Shown: positions 25,049-34,920 of the stretch, piece after piece
How positions within the stretch are numbered: the first letter of the stretch is position 1
Layout of the letters: each line of letters starts with the position of its first letter
Source: Streptomyces lunaelactis
Lineage (GTDB): Bacteria > Actinomycetota > Actinomycetes > Streptomycetales > Streptomycetaceae
Assembly (NCBI RefSeq): GCF_003054555.1
Contig: NZ_CP026304.1
Location: 7,750,001-7,814,000 of the forward strand
Direction of reading: 5' to 3'
Length of the DNA stretch: 64,000 bases
The notes under the pieces: generated by a model
Database searches by the model: none
Told to the model about the DNA's origin: nothing
What the model saw: only the letters and a program-made list of their open reading frames with translations
Translations under genes and position numbers: made by a program

Positions 25049-25082
25049 GGTCCCTTGGGCCCTCTGCGAGGACCTGTGGCCC
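25049..25082. promoter_or_regulatory. Tandem DevR-like boxes
   Basis: GGTCCCTTGGGCCC (25049-25062) and AGGACCTGTGGCCC (25069-25082), exactly 20 bases apart and 69-102 bases before the USP start at 25151. Same arrangement as at 48757/48777 before the closely related USP. Confidence 0.6.
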
Positions 25083-25150
25083 CTCCTGCTCCGTGTCGGC
25101 GCCCGCCACTGTGGCGGCATCACGACGTTCTCGGACTCGGAGGTCCCCAG

Positions 25151-26029
25151 ATGTCCCGCACCGTCACCGTCGGTCTCGACGGTTCCCGAGAAAGCATGGC
25201 GGCCGTCGACTGGGCCGCGCGGGAGGCGCTCGCGCGCGGCCTGCCGCTTCGACTCGTCCATGCCTGGGACCTCGAGCCGGACGTGCACACGCCGCTCATC
25301 GGTCCGGACACGCGCCGCCATTGGGCCGAGCGCACACCGCGCAAGGCCGCGGAGTGGGTACACAGGCACCATCCCGGGCTCAAGGTGGAGACGGCGATGA
25401 GGTGCGGGGAGCCGGCTGCGGTTCTCTGTGAGGCGGCGAACGAGGCCGATCTGCTGGTCCTCGGGTCCCGAGGGCTCGGCGCGATCGCTGGCTTCGTCGT
25501 CGGGTCGGTGTCCCTGGCCGTCGTCGCCCGTACCCGCCACCCCGTCGTACTGGTCCGGGACCAGGAGCCGCAGGTGTCGGCCGGTGCGCCCGGGGCGGTG
25601 AACGGCGACGTCGTCCTCGGAGTCGACATCTCCCATCCGTGTGATGAGCTGCTGGAGTTCGCCTTCGCCCATGCCGACCGGCACAGGGCCGGGTTGCGCG
25701 TGGTGCACAGCTGGAACTTCCCGCTGGTTTGGGGTTCGGATGCGGCAGCGGCGGCCGTCGTGCTCAAGGGCGACCTGGAGGCGGCGAAGACGGACGCCCT
25801 GGCTGCGGTGCTCCTGCCGTGGCGGAACAAGTTCCCTGAAGTGCGGGTCACCGAGGAATGCCGCCTGGGCCGTCCCGCCTCCGACCTGCTGGCCGCAGCG
25901 CGCGGTGCCCGTCTCGTGGTGGTCGGACGCCGCAACCGCACGTCCTCGATCGGTACGCACACCGGGCCCGTGACGCATTCCGTCCTGCATCACTGCGCCG
26001 CCCCGGTCGCTGTGGTGCCGCACGACTGA
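25151..26029 (+). CDS. Tandem-domain universal stress protein
   Basis: A 292-residue USP. Domain 1: MSRTVTVGLDGSRESMAAV and LGSRGLGAIAGFVVGSVSLAV; domain 2: VVLGVDISHPCDELLEFAF and VVGRRNRTSSIGTHTGPVTHSVLHH. The second-domain loop lacks the second glycine, as in most paralogues here. Its nearest relative in the window is 48862-49734 (shared MSRTVTVG start, IGTH tail and promoter boxes). It stands upstream of pflB in the same direction, with a separate box pair in the 297-base gap, so it is probably its own transcript. Confidence 0.92.
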   Translation: MSRTVTVGLDGSRESMAAVDWAAREALARGLPLRLVHAWDLEPDVHTPLIGPDTRRHWAERTPRKAAEWVHRHHPGLKVETAMRCGEPAAVLCEAANEADLLVLGSRGLGAIAGFVVGSVSLAVVARTRHPVVLVRDQEPQVSAGAPGAVNGDVVLGVDISHPCDELLEFAFAHADRHRAGLRVVHSWNFPLVWGSDAAAAAVVLKGDLEAAKTDALAAVLLPWRNKFPEVRVTEECRLGRPASDLLAAARGARLVVVGRRNRTSSIGTHTGPVTHSVLHHCAAPVAVVPHD

Positions 26030-26145
26030 CCGACGCGTCCGACCGGCGCCGCTGCCCGCCTTCTGGGCAGCGACGCCACGCGTGCTGGTGCTCCAAAGGA
26101 TCAAGCGTGGGCAGGCAGGCAACTTGCTCCGGCAGTATTACGCGG

Positions 26146-26181
26146 CGGCCACAGGTCCCTGGCTGACGGGACCAAGGGCCC
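26146..26181. promoter_or_regulatory. Tandem DevR-like boxes in pflB promoter
   Basis: CGGCCACAGGTCCC (26146-26159) and GGGACCAAGGGCCC (26168-26181), 22 bases apart. The second sits inside the longer palindrome GACGGGACC-AAG-GGCCCCGTC. About 145-180 bases upstream of the pflB ATG. Confidence 0.6.
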
Positions 26182-26326
26182 CGTCTCCACGGATCCGGCA
26201 GGGCCGGACGGCAGTGCGCCGGGCTCCGGAGGGCTCTGTGCCGTGACTTCAGGAGTGGCGAGCATCGACCGGGAGGGCGTCGCCGGATCCGGCCGTGGGC
26301 GCCACGCCGAATGTTCGGAGGCAGCG

Positions 26327-28603
26327 ATGACCGTGGTGGCACAGCCCGTGGTGGCACAGGCCGAGGGCGCCGGGCTCGAACGGGCCTGGCACGGCTTCGA
26401 GGGGCAGCACTGGCGTGAGCGGATCGACGTACGCGACTTCATCCAGGCCAACTACACCCCGTTCCCGGGGGACGGCGGCTTCCTCACCGGCCCGACCGAC
26501 CGAACATACCGAGTGTGGGGGAAGGTCTCGGCGCTGTTCCCGGAGGAGCGTCGCAAGGGGGTTCTGGACGTGGACACTGCCACCCCGGCCACCATCACCT
26601 CGCACGCCCCGGGCTACATCGACCAGGACGACGAGCTCATCGTCGGCCTCCAGACCGACGCCCCGCTCAAGCGCGCGATCATGCCGAACGGCGGCCTGCG
26701 GATGGTGCAGAGCAGCCTGCGTGCCTACGGCTACGAGCCGGATCCGTTCGTCACGCGCGTCTTCGGTACGTACCGCAAGACCCACAACGAGGGCGTCTTC
26801 GACGCGTACACGACCCAGATGCGGTCGGCCCGCAAGGCAGGCATCATCACCGGCCTGCCCGACGCGTACGGCCGCGGCCGGATCATCGGCGACTACCGGC
26901 GGGTGGCGCTGTACGGCGTGGACCGTCTGATCGAGGCCAAGTATGCCGAACGCACCGGACTCGACGCTCTGCCCTCTACGGAACCGGTCATCCGGGACCG
27001 CGAGGAGATCGCCGAGCAGATACGGGCCCTGGACGAGCTCAAGCAGATGGCCGCCGGTTACGGCTGCGATGTCTCACGCCCCGCCACGACCGCCCACGAG
27101 GCAGTCCAGTGGCTCTACTTGGGGTACCTGGCCGCGGTGAAGGAACAGAACGGCGCCGCCATGTCACTCGGCCGCGTCTCCACCTTCCTCGACGTCTACC
27201 TGGAGCGCGACCTCGCGTCGGGACGCATCGACGAGACCCGTGCCCAGGAGCTGATCGACGACTTCGTCATCAAGCTGCGCATCGTGCGGTTCCTGCGCAC
27301 GCCCGAGTACGACGAGCTGTTCTCGGGCGATCCCACATGGGTGACCGAGTCCATCGGCGGCATCGGCACCGACGGCCGGCCCCTGGTCACCCGGACGTCC
27401 TTCCGTTTCCTGCAGACCCTGTACAACCTCGGCCCCGCCCCCGAACCGAACCTGACGGTGCTGTGGTCGCCCCAACTGCCCGATGGGTTCAAGCGGTTCT
27501 GCGCCCAGGTGTCCATCGACACCAGCTCCATCCAGTACGAGTCGGACGAGCTGATGCGGCCGCGCACCGGCGACGACACGGCGATCGCCTGCTGCGTCTC
27601 CGCCATGGCCGTGGGCAGGCAGATGCAGTTCTTCGGCGCACGGGTCAACCTCGCCAAGGCGCTGCTGTACGCGATCAACGGCGGGCGCGACGAGATGACG
27701 GGCGAGCAGGTCGCCCCTCTGTCGCCGCCGCTCATGGGCGAGTATCTCGACCACGACGAGCTGGCCGCCGCCTACGACCGCGTGCTCGACTGGCTGGCGG
27801 AGACCTACGTGGGAGCCCTCAACGTCATCCACTTCATGCACGACAAGTATGCCTACGAGCGCCTGGAGATGGCCCTGCACGACCACCCGGTGCAGCGGAC
27901 CCTGGCCTGCGGCATCGCCGGCCTGTCCGTCGCCGCCGACAGCCTCTCGGCCGTCAAGTACGCCCGGGTGAAGGTGATCCGGGACGACACCGGGCTGGCC
28001 GTGGACTACGAGGTCGAGGGCGACTACCCGGCGTACGGCAACAACGACGACCGCGCCGACGACATCGCGGTGAGACTGGTCCGCTCGTTCATGGCCAAGG
28101 TGCGCCGCCACCCCACCTACCGGCAAGCCGAGCACACCCAGTCGGTGCTGACCATCACCTCCAACGTGGTCTACGGCAAGCACACCGGCAACACCCCCGA
28201 CGGCAGGCGCGCCGGACAGCCCTTCGCACCGGGCGCCAACCCGATGAACGGCCGGGATCGTCACGGCATGGCCGCCTCCGCCCTCTCGGTCGCCAAGATC
28301 CCCTACGACGAGGCCCGCGACGGCATCTCCCTCACGTCGACGGTCACTCCGGACGGCCTGGGCCGCAGCGCCGGCGAGCGCGTCGGCAACCTCGTCGGAC
28401 TGCTGGACGCCTACATCGCCTGCGGCGGCTTCCACATGAACGTGAACGTCCTGGACCGGGCGACCCTGGAAGACGCCATGGAGCACCCGGAGAAGTACCC
28501 GGACCTGACGATCCGCGTCTCCGGCTACGCCGTCAACTTCGTACGGCTCACGAGCGAACAGCAGCGCGACGTCATCAGCCGCACGTTCCACGGCGCGACA
28601 TGA
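26327..28603 (+). CDS. pflB: Pyruvate formate-lyase (glycyl radical enzyme)
   Basis: 758 residues, the normal length for PflB. The enzyme converts pyruvate plus CoA to acetyl-CoA and formate without O2, in the cytosol. The adjacent active-site cysteines are at C422-C423 ([15 protein letters not shown]), and the radical-bearing glycine is G733 in [10 protein letters not shown] near the C-terminus. The ATG at 26327 has GGAGG five bases upstream; the frame is open to a GTG at 26243 but without homology. The stop overlaps the pflA ATG (ATGA). True PflB is rare in streptomycetes, which are regarded as obligate aerobes; here every catalytic residue is intact. The active enzyme is destroyed by O2, consistent with hypoxic control. 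Confidence 0.95.
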   Translation: MTVVAQPVVAQAEGAGLERAWHGFEGQHWRERIDVRDFIQANYTPFPGDGGFLTGPTDRTYRVWGKVSALFPEERRKGVLDVDTATPATITSHAPGYIDQDDELIVGLQTDAPLKRAIMPNGGLRMVQSSLRAYGYEPDPFVTRVFGTYRKTHNEGVFDAYTTQMRSARKAGIITGLPDAYGRGRIIGDYRRVALYGVDRLIEAKYAERTGLDALPSTEPVIRDREEIAEQIRALDELKQMAAGYGCDVSRPATTAHEAVQWLYLGYLAAVKEQNGAAMSLGRVSTFLDVYLERDLASGRIDETRAQELIDDFVIKLRIVRFLRTPEYDELFSGDPTWVTESIGGIGTDGRPLVTRTSFRFLQTLYNLGPAPEPNLTVLWSPQLPDGFKRFCAQVSIDTSSIQYESDELMRPRTGDDTAIACCVSAMAVGRQMQFFGARVNLAKALLYAINGGRDEMTGEQVAPLSPPLMGEYLDHDELAAAYDRVLDWLAETYVGALNVIHFMHDKYAYERLEMALHDHPVQRTLACGIAGLSVAADSLSAVKYARVKVIRDDTGLAVDYEVEGDYPAYGNNDDRADDIAVRLVRSFMAKVRRHPTYRQAEHTQSVLTITSNVVYGKHTGNTPDGRRAGQPFAPGANPMNGRDRHGMAASALSVAKIPYDEARDGISLTSTVTPDGLGRSAGERVGNLVGLLDAYIACGGFHMNVNVLDRATLEDAMEHPEKYPDLTIRVSGYAVNFVRLTSEQQRDVISRTFHGAT

Positions 28604-29391
28604 GCACCGGACACACAGCACCCGCGGAAGGCGGGACGGCGAGCGGCCGTCCCGCCGCCGATGGGCTGACGGGACGGGTCCACTCATGGGACCTGTCCAC
28701 CGGCGTGGACGGCCCGGGAACCCGCTTCGTTCTGTTCACCAGCGGCTGTCCGCTGCGCTGCCTGTACTGCCAGAACCCTGACACCTGGCGCTTGCGCGAA
28801 GGCCGCCCGGCCACGGTCGACGAGGTGATGGCGGAGATCGGTAAGCATCGTGCCTTCCTCACAGCCGCGGGCGGGGGAGTGACCCTCAGCGGAGGCGAGC
28901 CCCTGCTCCAGGCCCGCTTCAGCGGTGAGGTGCTGCGCCGGTGCAAGGAGCTGGGCATGCACACCGCGCTGGACACCTCCGGTCTCCTCGGCGCACGGGC
29001 CGGGGACGACCTGCTCGCCGACACGGACCTGGTTCTGCTCGACATCAAGTCCTTCGACGCCGGGACCTACCGCCGACTCACCGGCGGCGCGCTGGCCCCC
29101 ACACTCTCCTTCGCCACACGCCTGAACCGGCTCGGGGTCCCCATGTGGATCCGCTACGTACTCGTCCCGGGATGGACCGACGACGAAGAGGCCGTCGACG
29201 GCTTGGCCGCCTTCCTCGCCGGGCTCGACAGTGTGGAACGCGTTGACGTCCTGCCCTTCCACAAGCTGGGTGCCCCCAAGTACGAAGCCCTCGGCATCCC
29301 TTTCCCCTTGCGCGCCACGCCCGCGCCGGATGTGCAGTTGGTGGAGCGGGTCCGGGGACAGTTCCGCGCCCACGGTCTGCGCGCGGACTGA
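28600..29391 (+). CDS. pflA: Pyruvate formate-lyase activating enzyme (radical SAM)
   Basis: A 263-residue radical SAM protein. The [4Fe-4S] cluster motif C-x3-C-x2-C is in [16 protein letters not shown] (about residues 48-63), followed by the SAM-binding [14 protein letters not shown]. It abstracts hydrogen from the PflB glycine (G733) to install the radical. An extended N-terminus of about 25 residues ([17 protein letters not shown]) precedes the homologous [19 protein letters not shown]. The ATG overlaps the pflB stop by four bases, so both are made in a fixed ratio. Followed by a long hairpin that encloses a DevR-like box. Confidence 0.94.
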   Translation: MSTGHTAPAEGGTASGRPAADGLTGRVHSWDLSTGVDGPGTRFVLFTSGCPLRCLYCQNPDTWRLREGRPATVDEVMAEIGKHRAFLTAAGGGVTLSGGEPLLQARFSGEVLRRCKELGMHTALDTSGLLGARAGDDLLADTDLVLLDIKSFDAGTYRRLTGGALAPTLSFATRLNRLGVPMWIRYVLVPGWTDDEEAVDGLAAFLAGLDSVERVDVLPFHKLGAPKYEALGIPFPLRATPAPDVQLVERVRGQFRAHGLRAD

Positions 29392-29393
29392 CC

Positions 29394-29454
29394 CCGTGGC
29401 CCGGTCGCCGGCGGAGGGCCGAAGGTCCCGTCCAGTCCGGCGACCGGGCCACGG
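29394..29454. terminator. 18-bp perfect stem with DevR-like box in its loop
   Basis: CCGTGGCCCGGTCGCCGG (29394-29411) pairs perfectly with 29437-29454. The 25-base loop contains GGGCCGAAGGTCCC (29416-29429), the exact reverse complement of the reference box at 4248. It lies between pflA and arcA, where it could both terminate the pfl transcript and bind the regulator for arc transcription. Confidence 0.7.
29416..29429. promoter_or_regulatory. DevR-like box (perfect) upstream of arcA
   Basis: GGGCCGAAGGTCCC, reverse complement of the perfect boxes at 4248 and 37044; about 200 bases before the arcA ATG. Confidence 0.65.
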
Positions 29455-29629
29455 ACGGCAGTCCCGAAGGGCCTCTGCGTGGGGACTGTTGCCACCCGAT
29501 TCCGCACCGCCCGGGTGACAGGGTCAAGTCATGGCCGAGGCGCCGTGGCCGGCGGAGGCAGCACTCTCCGGCGAGAACTCCACGTCGCGCCTTGAGCACA
29601 ACTCCCTTCTCCCACTGTGCCGAGGAAAC

Positions 29630-30853
29630 ATGTCCTTTCACGTCGACTCCGAGACCGGCCTGCTCAAGCAGGTCATCCTGCACCGGCCCGACCTGGAGCT
29701 GAAGCGCCTGACCCCGACGAACAAGGACGCGTTGCTCTTCGACGACGTTCTCTGGGTCAAACGAGCCCGGGAGGAGCACGACGCCTTCGCCGACACCCTG
29801 CGCGACCGCGGAGTCCGTGTTCATCTCTTCTCCGACCTGCTCACCGAGACCCTGGCCATGCCCGCCGCCCGCACCCTCGTCCAGGACCGCGTCTTCGACG
29901 AGCGCGAGTTCGGCCCGCTCGCGACCGACAAAATGCGCGCGCTCTTCGACTCCCTGGAGCCGGCCGAACTGGCCAAGTGCCTCATCGGCGGTGTCACGAA
30001 GAGGGAGTTGCTCGGGCGCATGAGCCCGGTGCCGAGCGTACGGCTGCACGCCATGGCACCCGACGATTTCGTACTGGCTCCGCTGCCCAACCATCTGTTC
30101 ACGCGGGACACCTCGTGCTGGGTGTACGACGGCGTGAGCGTGAACCCGATGAAAAAGCGGGCGCGGCGCCGCGAGACCGTCCACTTCGAGGCGATCTACC
30201 GGCACCATCCCCTCTTCGAGAAGGGGGAGTTCCAGCGGTGGACGGGCGGGGAGGCGGCCTATCCGTCCACCATCGAGGGCGGCGACGTCCTGGTCATCGG
30301 CAACGGCGCGGCGCTCATAGGGATGAGTGAACGCACAACCCCGCAGGCCGTGGAGAGCCTGGCCCTGCGCATGTTCGCCGCGGGCTCCGCGCGCCGTGTG
30401 GTGGCGCTTGACCTGCCCAAGAGCCGTAGCTTCATGCACCTGGACACGGTGATGACCATGCTCAGTGGCGACACGTTCACTCGTTACGCGGGGCTGGGCA
30501 TGCTGCCGTCCTCCACGATCGAACCCGGCCCCGGAGGCCAGGGACTGAAGATCACCGATCACGAGCCCGAGGACATGGACCAGGCCATCGCCGACGCCCT
30601 TGGCCTCGATTCCATCCAGGTACTCACGCCCAGCCAGGACGTCCGCTCCGCAGAACGGGAGCAGTGGGACGACGGCTGCAACGTACTGGCCGTGGAGCCC
30701 GGTGTCGTCGTGGCGTACGAGCGCAACGTCACCACCAACACCCATATGCGCAAGAACGGCATCGAGGTCATCACCATCCGCGGCAGCGAACTCGGCAGGG
30801 GCCGCGGCGGCCCGCGATGCATGAGCTGCCCGATCGAGCGCGAAGCAGCCTGA
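29630..30853 (+). CDS. arcA: Arginine deiminase
   Basis: A 407-residue ADI converting arginine to citrulline plus ammonia, the first step of the arginine deiminase pathway. Seen: the N-terminal [18 protein letters not shown], the arginine-binding [12 protein letters not shown] and EGGDVLVIG, the catalytic His in [10 protein letters not shown], and the nucleophile C397 in [10 protein letters not shown]. The ATG at 29630 is preferred because GAGGAAAC precedes it and family homology starts at MSFHVDSE; an earlier in-frame ATG (29531) would add 33 unrelated residues. First gene of arcABCD. Confidence 0.95.
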   Translation: MSFHVDSETGLLKQVILHRPDLELKRLTPTNKDALLFDDVLWVKRAREEHDAFADTLRDRGVRVHLFSDLLTETLAMPAARTLVQDRVFDEREFGPLATDKMRALFDSLEPAELAKCLIGGVTKRELLGRMSPVPSVRLHAMAPDDFVLAPLPNHLFTRDTSCWVYDGVSVNPMKKRARRRETVHFEAIYRHHPLFEKGEFQRWTGGEAAYPSTIEGGDVLVIGNGAALIGMSERTTPQAVESLALRMFAAGSARRVVALDLPKSRSFMHLDTVMTMLSGDTFTRYAGLGMLPSSTIEPGPGGQGLKITDHEPEDMDQAIADALGLDSIQVLTPSQDVRSAEREQWDDGCNVLAVEPGVVVAYERNVTTNTHMRKNGIEVITIRGSELGRGRGGPRCMSCPIEREAA

Positions 30854-30920
30854 CACGCCGTCAACTGCCCTTCTGCTGCAAGAACCCTCACTCGTCGAAT
30901 AATCAAGGAGCCGAGCCGCC

Positions 30921-31922
30921 ATGGCCGTCGAACTGCGTCACCGTCCCTTCCTCAAGGAACTCGACCTCACCCCGGATGAGTTCCGCCACCTACTCGAGCT
31001 GTCCGCCCAGCTGAAGGGCGCCCGTTACGCGGGCACCGAAGAACCGCGCCTGCGTGGCAAGAACATCGCGGTCATCTTCGAGAAGACTTCCACGCGCACG
31101 CGCTGCGCGTTCGAAGTGGCCGCACACCAGGAGGGCGCCCATGTGACCTACCTGGAGCCCTCCAGCTCGCAGCTCGGCCACAAGGAGTCCATCAAGGACA
31201 CCGCCAGGGTCCTGGGGCGCTACTACGACGGCATCGAGTACCGCGGCAGCGATCAGCGACTGGTGGAGGAACTGGCCCAGTACGCCGGCGTCCCGGTGTG
31301 GAACGGGCTGACGGACCAGTGGCACCCCACACAGTCGCTCGCGGACGTGCTGACCATGTGGGAGCACACCGACAAGCCGCTGACCCAGGTGTCGTTCGCC
31401 TACCTCGGCGATGCCAGGAACAACGTCGCCAACTCCCTCCTGATCAGTGCCGCGATGCTCGGCATGGACGTGCGCATGGTCGGCCCCCGCTCCCTGCACA
31501 GCGCCCCCGAGGTGGTGGCCGAAGCCCGCAGGGCAGCAGCTTCCACCGGGGCGAGGATCACCGTGACCGAGGACATAGCCGAGGGCGTGACGGGCGTCGA
31601 CTTCGTGTACACCGATGTGTGGCTGTCCATGGGGGAGCCCCCGGAGATGTGGGACGAGCGGATTGCCCTGCTCAGGCCGTACCAGGTGACCATGGACGTG
31701 CTCAAGGCCACCGGGAACCCGCAGGTGAAGTTCCTGCACTGCCTGCCGGCCTTCCACGACAGCGACACCACCGTAGGCGCGAAGATCGCCGCACGGACCG
31801 GCATGACCGCGATGGAAGTCACGGACGAGGTCTTCGAATCCGCCCACTCCATCGTCTTCGACCAGGCGGAGAACCGGCTGCACACCATCAAGGCCGTCCT
31901 GGTGGCCACCCTCGCCGACTGA
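30921..31922 (+). CDS. arcB: Ornithine carbamoyltransferase (catabolic)
   Basis: A 333-residue transcarbamylase. The carbamoyl-phosphate motif STRTR lies in [18 protein letters not shown], the ornithine loop is HCLPAFHD, and DVWLSMGE is present. In this operon it would run in reverse, phosphorolysing citrulline to ornithine and carbamoyl phosphate; biosynthetic ArgF has the same motifs, so the catabolic call comes from context. AAGGAG lies nine bases before the ATG. The 67-base gap to arcA and 35-base gap to arcC contain no terminator. Confidence 0.94.
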   Translation: MAVELRHRPFLKELDLTPDEFRHLLELSAQLKGARYAGTEEPRLRGKNIAVIFEKTSTRTRCAFEVAAHQEGAHVTYLEPSSSQLGHKESIKDTARVLGRYYDGIEYRGSDQRLVEELAQYAGVPVWNGLTDQWHPTQSLADVLTMWEHTDKPLTQVSFAYLGDARNNVANSLLISAAMLGMDVRMVGPRSLHSAPEVVAEARRAAASTGARITVTEDIAEGVTGVDFVYTDVWLSMGEPPEMWDERIALLRPYQVTMDVLKATGNPQVKFLHCLPAFHDSDTTVGAKIAARTGMTAMEVTDEVFESAHSIVFDQAENRLHTIKAVLVATLAD

Positions 31923-31957
31923 CACCCCTCCGTCCGCACCCCTAGGAAAGGCACCCC

Positions 31958-32911
31958 ATGCGTGTCGTCGTCGCACTGGGCGGCAACGCCCTGCTCCGCC
32001 GCCAGGACCGGCCGGACGCCGCCGTACAACTGGCCAACATCCAGGCGGCGGTGGCCGCCCTGGCCCCTCTCGCACACCGGCACGAGCTGGTGATCACCCA
32101 TGGCAACGGTCCTCAGGTCGGGGTTCTCGCCCTGCAGAGCGCCGCCGACCCCGCCCTGACCCGCCCGTACCCCTTCGACGTCCTCGGGGCGGAGACCCAG
32201 GGCATGATCGGCTACTGGCTGCTGCAGTCCCTGCAGAACGCCCTGCCGGACCGCCAGGTCTGCGCCCTGCTCAACCAGACCCTCGTCTCCGCCGCCGACC
32301 CTGCCTTTGCCGACCCCGAAAAGTTCGTCGGCCCCGTCTACGAACGAGCCGAGGCCGAGCGGATGGCCGCCGAGCGCGGCTGGACGGTTCGACAGGACGG
32401 CACCCACTGGCGCCGGGTCGTGCCCTCACCTCGCCCGCAGCGCGTCGTGGAGACGCGCCTGATCCGCCTGCTGCTGAACTCCGGTGCCGTGGCCGTGTGC
32501 GCCGGAGGCGGTGGCGTACCCGTCATCCGGGACGAGCAGGGACAACTCACCGGCGTGGAGGCCGTGGTCGACAAGGACCTCACCGCCGCCCTGCTGGCCG
32601 AGGCACTCGACGCCGACGCGCTCCTGCTGCTCACCGACGTGTCCCACGTCGAACTCGGCCACGGCACCCCCGAAGCGCAACCCATCGGCCGCACGACTCC
32701 GGCCCGGCTGCGGGCGCACCACTTCCCCGCCGGCTCGATGGGCCCCAAGGTCGACGCCGTCTGCCGCTTCGTGGAACTGACCGGCGGCATGGCAGCCATC
32801 GGCGCCCTCGACGACGCGCAGGCCATCCTCGACGGCGCCACCGGCACCGTCGTCACACCCAGCGGCCGCCACAGTGACGGCGGCCCCCACGCACCCCAGG
32901 ACCCGAGATGA
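31958..32911 (+). CDS. arcC: Carbamate kinase
   Basis: A 317-residue amino-acid-kinase-fold enzyme: VVALGGNALLRR at the N-terminus, ITHGNGPQVGVLALQS, and the nucleotide segment CAGGGGVPVI with VVDKDLTAALLAE. It makes ATP from carbamoyl phosphate and ADP, the energy-yielding step of the arc pathway. GGAAAGG precedes the ATG; the stop overlaps the antiporter ATG (ATGA), coupling the two. Confidence 0.95.
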   Translation: MRVVVALGGNALLRRQDRPDAAVQLANIQAAVAALAPLAHRHELVITHGNGPQVGVLALQSAADPALTRPYPFDVLGAETQGMIGYWLLQSLQNALPDRQVCALLNQTLVSAADPAFADPEKFVGPVYERAEAERMAAERGWTVRQDGTHWRRVVPSPRPQRVVETRLIRLLLNSGAVAVCAGGGGVPVIRDEQGQLTGVEAVVDKDLTAALLAEALDADALLLLTDVSHVELGHGTPEAQPIGRTTPARLRAHHFPAGSMGPKVDAVCRFVELTGGMAAIGALDDAQAILDGATGTVVTPSGRHSDGGPHAPQDPR

Positions 32912-34449
32912 CCACCAGCACCGCCAACAGCATGTCCCCAGCACCGGAGCCCGCGGGGCAGGACACCGACCCGCAGCACGGCCCGGCCGACAAGCGCCGC
33001 TTCACCTTCCCCTCGGCCTTCACCGTCCTCATAGCGGTGACCGTCGCGGTGTGGGCCCTGACCTTCGTCATACCCGCCGGCCGGTACGACACCAAGGACG
33101 GCAGCCCGATCCCGGGCACTTACCACTCGGTGGAGCTGACGACCGGCTTCTGGGACCGGCTCAAGGACCTGTTCCTCGCACCCGTCAACGGCCTGTACGG
33201 AGTCACCGACCCCGAGAGCGCACTCACCGCACCCGGCGGCAGCGGCGACTTCGCCGGAGCGGCCGGGGTGTTCCTCTTCATCCTGGCGGTCGGCGCCTTC
33301 ATCACCGTCACCATGCGCACGGGCGCACTCACCCTCGGCGTCGCCCGTCTCGCCCACCGACTGCGGGGCCACAGGACACTGCTCCTCGTGGTACTCCTGA
33401 CCGTCTTCTCCCTGGGCGGCACCACCTACGGCATGGCGGAGGAAACCCTCGGCTTCTACGGACTGATGATCCCCCTCATGCTCACACTGGGATACGACCG
33501 CATGGTCGCCGCGACGGTCATCATGGTCGGCGCCGGCGTCGGTACGCTCGCGTCCACGGTCAACCCCTTCGCCACCGGCGTCGCCTCCGACAGCGCGGGC
33601 ATCGGTACCGGCGACGGGATCGTCCTGCGGCTGGCGATGTGGGTCTGCCTGACCGCACTGGCGGCAGCCTATGTGGTGCGCTACGCCCGGAGGATCCTCG
33701 CGGACCCCGCCCGGTCACTCGTTCCCGCCACGGAGGAGGACCAACTCCTCAAGAGCGACGTCCAGGAGGCGGCGCAGCTCACCGGCCGTCAGCGCACCGT
33801 GCTCTGGACCTTCGCGGGCACCTTCCTCTTCATGATCTTCGCCGTGATTCCCTGGGCCGACCTCCACATCACCTTCCTGCCCACGCTGGGCTGGTACTTC
33901 CCCGAACTCGCAGCCCTGTTCATCGTCGCGGCGATCGCCGTCGGCCTGATCGGCGGCCTGGGGGAGAAGGGCACGGCGACCGCGATCACCGGCGGGGCCG
34001 GGGACTTCATCGGCGCGGCGATGATCGTCATGCTGGCACGCGGCGTCACCGTCATCATGAACAACGCCGCCGTGACCGACACCATCCTCGACGGCCTGCA
34101 CAGCGTGGTCTCCGGTGCGTCCTCCGGCGTCTTCGGCATCCTGATGTTCGTCGTCAACATCCCGCTTGCCTTCTTCGTGCCCTCCTCGTCGGGGCACGCG
34201 GCCCTGGCCATGCCGATCCTCGCGCCGCTGGCCGACTTCGCGGGAGTCAGCCGCGCCCTCGTGGTCACCGCCTACCAGTCGGCCTCGGGCTGGGTGAACC
34301 TGATCACCCCGACCTCCGCGGTCGTCATGGGCGGCCTGGCGCTGGCCAAGGTCCGCTACGACCGGTACCTGCGGTTCATGGCTCCGCTGATGGGAGCACT
34401 CCTGGTGGTGATCGCCGGCTTCCTGGCGCTCGGGGCGATGCTGGGCTGA
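32908..34449 (+). CDS. arcD: Arginine/ornithine antiporter-like membrane protein (YfcC/ArcD family)
   Basis: A 513-residue polytopic protein of the YfcC/DcuC superfamily, with about 12 hydrophobic segments from residue 35 to 510. The hairpin-type motif TLASTVNPFATGVASDSAGI is at about residues 210-230, with its pseudo-repeat PSSSGHAALAMPIL near 430. Position after arcC and family membership support arginine-ornithine exchange, which costs no ATP. It is distinct from the APC-type ArcD, so substrate is inferred from context. Last gene of the operon; a strong terminator hairpin begins 25 bases after the stop. Confidence 0.88.
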   Translation: MTTSTANSMSPAPEPAGQDTDPQHGPADKRRFTFPSAFTVLIAVTVAVWALTFVIPAGRYDTKDGSPIPGTYHSVELTTGFWDRLKDLFLAPVNGLYGVTDPESALTAPGGSGDFAGAAGVFLFILAVGAFITVTMRTGALTLGVARLAHRLRGHRTLLLVVLLTVFSLGGTTYGMAEETLGFYGLMIPLMLTLGYDRMVAATVIMVGAGVGTLASTVNPFATGVASDSAGIGTGDGIVLRLAMWVCLTALAAAYVVRYARRILADPARSLVPATEEDQLLKSDVQEAAQLTGRQRTVLWTFAGTFLFMIFAVIPWADLHITFLPTLGWYFPELAALFIVAAIAVGLIGGLGEKGTATAITGGAGDFIGAAMIVMLARGVTVIMNNAAVTDTILDGLHSVVSGASSGVFGILMFVVNIPLAFFVPSSSGHAALAMPILAPLADFAGVSRALVVTAYQSASGWVNLITPTSAVVMGGLALAKVRYDRYLRFMAPLMGALLVVIAGFLALGAMLG

Positions 34450-34473
34450 CGTGTGAGTGAGAGACGGCTGTAG

Positions 34474-34512
34474 CCGTGGCCGGCGACCGAACCCTTCGGT
34501 CGTCGGCCACGG
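34474..34512. terminator. Strong terminator hairpin after arc operon
   Basis: CCGTGGCCGGCGACCGAA (34474-34491) pairs with TTCGGTCGTCGGCCACGG (34495-34512) across a 3-base loop, with one mismatch in 18 pairs. No U-tract, as is usual in streptomycetes. Confidence 0.85.
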
Positions 34513-34811
34513 ACGTATGCCCCGGCACGTGCGGCTTCTCAGGCTGCCACTTCGATACAGACGGTGCTCTGCCAACTTGCGGGGGGCATGGGACTTGGAC
34601 GTTCGTCCCGTCCCGCATACCCGGCTCCGTCATCCTCCCCTGCGCGTATCCGCCGCCGCGCCTCTCCACGGACCGACCCCATGCCGTTCCGCCCTCCGGG
34701 CGGCGCCGCATGCGTGCTGTGCGGCGGCGGATGTGCATGCCGAGTGCGCGGACAGCACAGGCCTCGGTATCCGGACACGTACGCGCGTACCGGCCGATGC
34801 CCAACGCACAA

Positions 34812-34844
34812 GGCCCGGAAGCGCCGTGACGGTGCTTCCGGGCC
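34812..34844. terminator. Hairpin terminator in arc-USP intergenic region
   Basis: GGCCCGGAAGC / GCTTCCGGGCC, an 11-bp perfect stem extended by a CG-rich inner pair. It lies 77 bases beyond the stop of the leftward USP gene and probably terminates that transcript. The rest of 34450-34920 shows no gene. Confidence 0.75.
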
Positions 34845-34920
34845 GAAGACCCTGCCTCTGTGGGGAGTGACGGGAGACGACTGCCTCCGCGGTGCGCTGG
34901 GGAGAACGCGGTGGGAACGG

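Noticed and set aside
24803..26122. 439-codon minus-strand frame opposite the USP at 25151
   Set aside because: It is the antisense of a well-supported USP, with no motifs of its own.
32874..34460. 528-codon frame on the plus strand over arcD
   Set aside because: Arg/His/Gly-rich translation in a shifted frame of a clear membrane transporter gene with proper start, coupling and terminator.
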